Program-made: the position numbers and the translations under genes
Notes under the pieces: generated by a model
The model's database searches: none
What the model saw: the letters and a program-made list of their open reading frames with translations, nothing else
Told to the model about the DNA's origin: nothing
NCBI RefSeq assembly: GCF_009765275.1
Contig: NZ_VOPH01000007.1
Span: 124,001-188,000, forward strand
Reading direction: 5' to 3'
DNA length: 64,000 bases
From: Chachezhania sediminis
GTDB lineage: Bacteria; Pseudomonadota; Alphaproteobacteria; Rhodobacterales; Rhodobacteraceae
In this document: positions 60,733 to 64,000 of the stretch, piece by piece
How positions within the stretch are numbered: position 1 is the first letter of the stretch
Layout: each line of letters opens with the position of its first letter

Positions 60733-61725
60733 TCAGATGTCGCGGCGGATCAGGCGGCCGATGGTGCCGACGATGCCGGCGCGGAAGGCCAGGACGCAGA
60801 AGATGAAGATCAGCCCCTGCGTGACCGTCAGCCACGAGCCCAGCCCCTGCATGTAGTTCTGCATGACCCCGATCACCGCGGCGCCGACCATGGGGCCGAA
60901 AATCGTGCCCATGCCGCCGACCAGCGTCATCAGGATCGGCTCTCCCGACATCGACCAGTGGACATCGACCAGCGTTGCCACCTGGAAGACGATAGCCTTG
61001 GTCGCCCCCGCCAGCCCGGCGATCCCGGCCGACAGGACCAGCCCCAGAAGCTTGTAGCGCTGCGTCCGGTAGCCCAGCGAGATCGCGCGGGGTTCGTTGT
61101 CGCGGATCGCCTGCAGGATCTGGCCGAAAGGGGAATGGATCACACGATGGATCAGAAGCATGCCCCCCATGAAGATCGCCAGCACCATGGCATAGAGCGT
61201 CATGTCGTTGGCCAGATCGAAGATCCCGAAAAGGTACCCGCGTGGCACGCCCTGCAGCCCGTCTTCGCCATGGGTGAACTTGGGCGTCTGGATGGCGAAG
61301 AAATAGACCAGCTGCGCCAACGCCAGAGTGATCATGGCGAAGTAGATGCCCTGGCGCCGGATGGCGATGGCACCGAAGACCAGTCCCATCAGTGTGGCCG
61401 TGGCGGTGCCCAGCAGGATCGCGATTTCCGGCGTGACGGGCCAAAATTTTGCCGTGTATGCGGCGACATAGCTTGCCATCCCGAAATAGGCGGCGTGGCC
61501 GAAGGACAAGAGGCCCACATAGCCGAAGAGCAGGTTGAAAGCCGAGGCGAAGAGCGCGAAGCACAGGATCTTCATCACGAAGATCGGATAGGCGAACCAC
61601 GGCGCGGCGCACAGGAACAGGAACAGCCCGACGAAGATCCAGCGTTGCAGCTGCTTGGGATCGCGTTCGGCAGCGGGCGTGGCGCGGGCCGCGGTCAGGC
61701 CGATCGGCGCGGAAGTGTCGGTCAT
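60733..61725 (-). CDS. livM: Branched-chain amino acid-type ABC permease LivM
   Basis: 330 residues, about nine membrane helices. FNLLFGYVGLLSFGHAAYFG is the LivM signature, and QAIRDNEPRAISLGYRTQRY is the coupling region. The start MTDTSAPIGL at 61725 overlaps the livH stop by 4 bp; longer in-frame starts lie inside livH. Confidence 0.92.
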   Translation of the reverse strand: MTDTSAPIGLTAARATPAAERDPKQLQRWIFVGLFLFLCAAPWFAYPIFVMKILCFALFASAFNLLFGYVGLLSFGHAAYFGMASYVAAYTAKFWPVTPEIAILLGTATATLMGLVFGAIAIRRQGIYFAMITLALAQLVYFFAIQTPKFTHGEDGLQGVPRGYLFGIFDLANDMTLYAMVLAIFMGGMLLIHRVIHSPFGQILQAIRDNEPRAISLGYRTQRYKLLGLVLSAGIAGLAGATKAIVFQVATLVDVHWSMSGEPILMTLVGGMGTIFGPMVGAAVIGVMQNYMQGLGSWLTVTQGLIFIFCVLAFRAGIVGTIGRLIRRDI

Positions 61726-62609
61726 TGGGCGCTCCCAAAGAGGCCTTCGGGTTTGATCATCAGGACGACGACCATGATCACGAAGATCACCACGTTGGAG
61801 GCTTCCGGATAGAAGACCTTGGTCAGCCCCTCGATGAGGCCAAGCCCGAGGCCGGTGAGGATCGAGCCCAGGATCGAGCCCATGCCGCCGATCACCACCA
61901 CGGCGAAAACGACGATCAGAAGGTCCGCGCCCATTTCCGGCTGGACCGAATAGATCGGTGCGGCCAGCACGCCGGCGAAGGCGGCAAGCGCCACGCCCAC
62001 GCCGTAGGTCAGCGAGACAAGGCGGGGGACGTTGATGCCAAAGGCCTCGACCAGGCCGGGGTTTTCCTGCGCGGCGCGCAGGGTCGACCCGATCCGCGTG
62101 CGTTCGATCACGAACCATGTGGTCAGGCAGACGACGACAGATATGGCCAGGACCCAGCCGCGGTACCAGGGCAGGAACATGAAGCCCAGGTTCTTGCCGC
62201 CGGCCAGGTCCGCTGGCACCGGATAGCGCAGGCCGGACGAGCCGTAGAAGTTGCGGACCAGCCCTTGCACGACCAGCGCCAGCCCGAAGGTCAGAAGCAG
62301 CCCGTAAAGCACGTTCAGCCCGCTGATCCGTGCGATCAGCAACCGTTCCACCGCGATGCCGGCCGCGCCCACGATCAGCGGCGCCAGGACCAGCGCCGAC
62401 CAGTAGCCGATGCCGAAATGGGTCAGCCCGAACCATGCCGCAAAGGCCCCCAGCATGTAGAAGGCGCCATGGGCGAAGTTGATGATGTGCAGAAGCCCGA
62501 AAATAACCGCCAGCCCCAGCGAGAGCGTGGCGTAGAAGGACCCGTTGATCAGGCCCAGGAACAGCTGCCCCAGCAGCGCCTGCGGCGGTATGCCGATCAG
62601 TTCGAACAT
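61722..62609 (-). CDS. livH: Branched-chain amino acid-type ABC permease LivH
   Basis: 295-residue membrane protein. LGLAVIFGLLHIINFAHGAF is the LivH signature and AAQENPGLVEAFGINVPRLV the coupling loop. It pairs with LivM. The importer class covers branched-chain amino acids, aromatic acids, urea and amides, so the liv name gives the class only. Confidence 0.92.
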   Translation of the reverse strand: MFELIGIPPQALLGQLFLGLINGSFYATLSLGLAVIFGLLHIINFAHGAFYMLGAFAAWFGLTHFGIGYWSALVLAPLIVGAAGIAVERLLIARISGLNVLYGLLLTFGLALVVQGLVRNFYGSSGLRYPVPADLAGGKNLGFMFLPWYRGWVLAISVVVCLTTWFVIERTRIGSTLRAAQENPGLVEAFGINVPRLVSLTYGVGVALAAFAGVLAAPIYSVQPEMGADLLIVVFAVVVIGGMGSILGSILTGLGLGLIEGLTKVFYPEASNVVIFVIMVVVLMIKPEGLFGSAQ

Positions 62610-62619
62610 GGCTTGCCCC

Positions 62620-63336
62620 CTATATGCCCAGATAGCCGCGCAGCCGGCCCATGCTGGCGCCGATCTGATCGTTGGGAATGGTGTCGACGACGCGCCCCGT
62701 TTCCATCACCACGTGCCGGTCGGCGACCGCGGCGGCGAAACGGAAGTTCTGTTCGACAAGGATCACGGTGAAGCCCTGCGCCTTCAGCGCGGCGATGGTG
62801 CGGCCGATCTGTTCGACGATGACCGGGGCCAGGCCTTCGGTCGGTTCGTCCAGCAGCAGGAACCGTGCGCCGGTCCGCATGATCCGCCCGATGGCCAGCA
62901 TCTGCTGCTCGCCCCCCGACAGCTGTGTCCCCCGGCTGAAGCGGCGTTCGCGCAGGTTGGGGAAGAGGCCATAGATCTCCTCCTCCGACGCACCGCCGGG
63001 GGCGATTTCCGGCGGCAGGAACAGGTTTTCGCGGACCGAAAGGCTGGCGAAGATCCCGCGTTCTTCCGGCACGTAGCCCATACCCAGCCGGGCAATGCGG
63101 CGGCCGGGCAGGCCAATAGTCTCGACCCCGTCGAAAAGGATCGATCCCATCCGTTTCGGCAGCATTCCCATCAGGGCGCGCAGCGTCGTGGTCTTGCCGG
63201 CACCGTTCCGGCCCAGAAGGGTCACGACCTCGCCCGGGGCCACGTCGAAGCTGACGCCGAACAGGACATGGGACGGGCCGTACCAGGCGTTCAGCCCGTC
63301 GACGGTCAGGCGGGGAGGGCGGGTTCCGTCAGGCAT
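62620..63336 (-). CDS. livF: Branched-chain amino acid-type ABC ATPase LivF
   Basis: 238 residues from MPDGTRPPRL at 63336, overlapping the livG stop by 8 bp. Walker A LLGRNGAGKTTTLRALMG, signature LSGGEQQMLAIGRIM and Walker B FLLLDEPTEGLAP, with GYVPEERGIFASLSVRENLF typical of LivF. Confidence 0.92.
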   Translation of the reverse strand: MPDGTRPPRLTVDGLNAWYGPSHVLFGVSFDVAPGEVVTLLGRNGAGKTTTLRALMGMLPKRMGSILFDGVETIGLPGRRIARLGMGYVPEERGIFASLSVRENLFLPPEIAPGGASEEEIYGLFPNLRERRFSRGTQLSGGEQQMLAIGRIMRTGARFLLLDEPTEGLAPVIVEQIGRTIAALKAQGFTVILVEQNFRFAAAVADRHVVMETGRVVDTIPNDQIGASMGRLRGYLGI

Positions 63337-64000
63337 GAAGACCCTCGCCCATATAGGCGCCCACCACCTGCGGGTCCTGGCTGACGCTGGCATAGTCGCC
63401 TTCGGCCAGAACCTTGCCGCGGGCCAGAACGGTGATCCGGTCGGACAAGGATGCCACGACCGACAGGTTGTGTTCGACCATGAGAACCGTCCGCGACTGT
63501 GCCACGTGGCGGATCAGGTCGGCGATCCGGTCGATATCCTCGTGCGCCATTCCGGCCATGGGTTCATCGAGCAGCAGGACCTTCGGATCGACGGCCAGTG
63601 TCGACGCCAGCTCCAGCGCGCGCTTGCGGCCATAGGGCAGGGCGGCGGCGGGCGTATGGGCGAAGCCTTCCAGCCCGACTTCTTCCATCAGCGCCTCGGC
63701 CTCATCGTCGAAGCGGCGCATGCGGTTCTCGGTCTCCCAGAAACGGAACCCGTCGCCGGCCTTGCGCTGGAGCGCCACCCGCAGGTTCTGCAGCACCGTC
63801 AACCGGTCGAACACGGCCGAGATCTGGAAGGACCGCACGACACCAAGACGTGCCACCTCGGCCGGTTTCAGGCCGGTTATGTCCCGCCCGTCAAACCGGA
63901 TCTGGCCCGAGGTCGGCGTCAGGAACTTGGTCAAGAGGTTGAAGAGCGTCGTCTTCCCGGCGCCGTTCGGGCCGATCAGCGCATGGATGGACCCGCGGCG
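63329..64000 (-). CDS. livG: Branched-chain amino acid-type ABC ATPase LivG, 5' end outside the window
   Basis: The frame is open to the window end (upstream codons read SIHALIGPNGAGKTTLFNLL, the Walker A), so the first ~20-30 residues are missing. It has LTPTSGQIRFDGRDITGLKP, VVRSFQISAVFDRLTVLQNL, PYGRKRALELASTLAVDPKV (signature region) and LLLDEPMAGM. The stop overlaps livF by 8 bp. A binding-protein gene is expected just beyond the window. Confidence 0.92.
   Translation of the reverse strand, partial: RRGSIHALIGPNGAGKTTLFNLLTKFLTPTSGQIRFDGRDITGLKPAEVARLGVVRSFQISAVFDRLTVLQNLRVALQRKAGDGFRFWETENRMRRFDDEAEALMEEVGLEGFAHTPAAALPYGRKRALELASTLAVDPKVLLLDEPMAGMAHEDIDRIADLIRHVAQSRTVLMVEHNLSVVASLSDRITVLARGKVLAEGDYASVSQDPQVVGAYMGEGLHA

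Overview
The window is GC-rich DNA with alphaproteobacterial, most likely Rhodobacterales (Paracoccaceae-type), character. It opens inside a repABC replication/partition operon with three 16-18 bp palindromic parS-like sites, so it is part of a large plasmid or chromid. A second repABC module lies at 19.5-22.9 kb on the other strand with all three genes broken, which suggests a past fusion of two replicons. Gene starts fit ATGA overlaps and TPP riboswitches, with occasional GTG/TTG starts.

Layout. 1-4.4 kb: repA (cut by the window edge), repB, a candidate counter-transcribed RNA, repC, parS-like palindromes. 4.4-9.1 kb: a four-gene family-5 ABC importer (peptide/nickel/metallophore class) with a fused double ATPase and a Zur-like palindrome upstream. 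9.1-16.6 kb: a LysE-like remnant, a 3-hydroxyisobutyrate-dehydrogenase-family gene, then thiamine biosynthesis: TPP riboswitch-thiC-thiM-thiE facing TPP riboswitch-Nudix-thiD, and a LysR regulator. 17.1-23.8 kb: a TacA/TacT-type toxin-antitoxin pair, a decayed IS3 element, the decayed second repABC and an IS481 remnant. 23.8-32.4 kb: an ArsB/NhaD-type anion transporter and a giant glycine-rich autotransporter.

32.6-44.1 kb is the most interesting block. A seven-gene operon (ribose-type ABC importer, RbsD/FucU mutarotase, split transketolase, RuBisCO-like protein) diverges from mtnK-mtnA-sorC-class II aldolase. The second arm reads as a 5-methylthioribose / 5-deoxyribose route to dihydroxyacetone phosphate plus an aldehyde. 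The RuBisCO-like protein and split transketolase have no place in that textbook route and suggest an extra branch.

45.0-53.9 kb holds a second giant autotransporter, broken by a frameshift and an amber codon. 54.2-64.0 kb is one minus-strand operon: livG(partial)-livF-livH-livM, acyl-CoA dehydrogenase, a complete 2-oxoacid dehydrogenase complex (E1alpha, E1beta, E2, E3) and two MaoC-fold hydratases. It should import a carboxylic or amino acid, convert an oxoacid to acyl-CoA, desaturate it and hydrate it. No tRNA, rRNA or CRISPR array was seen.
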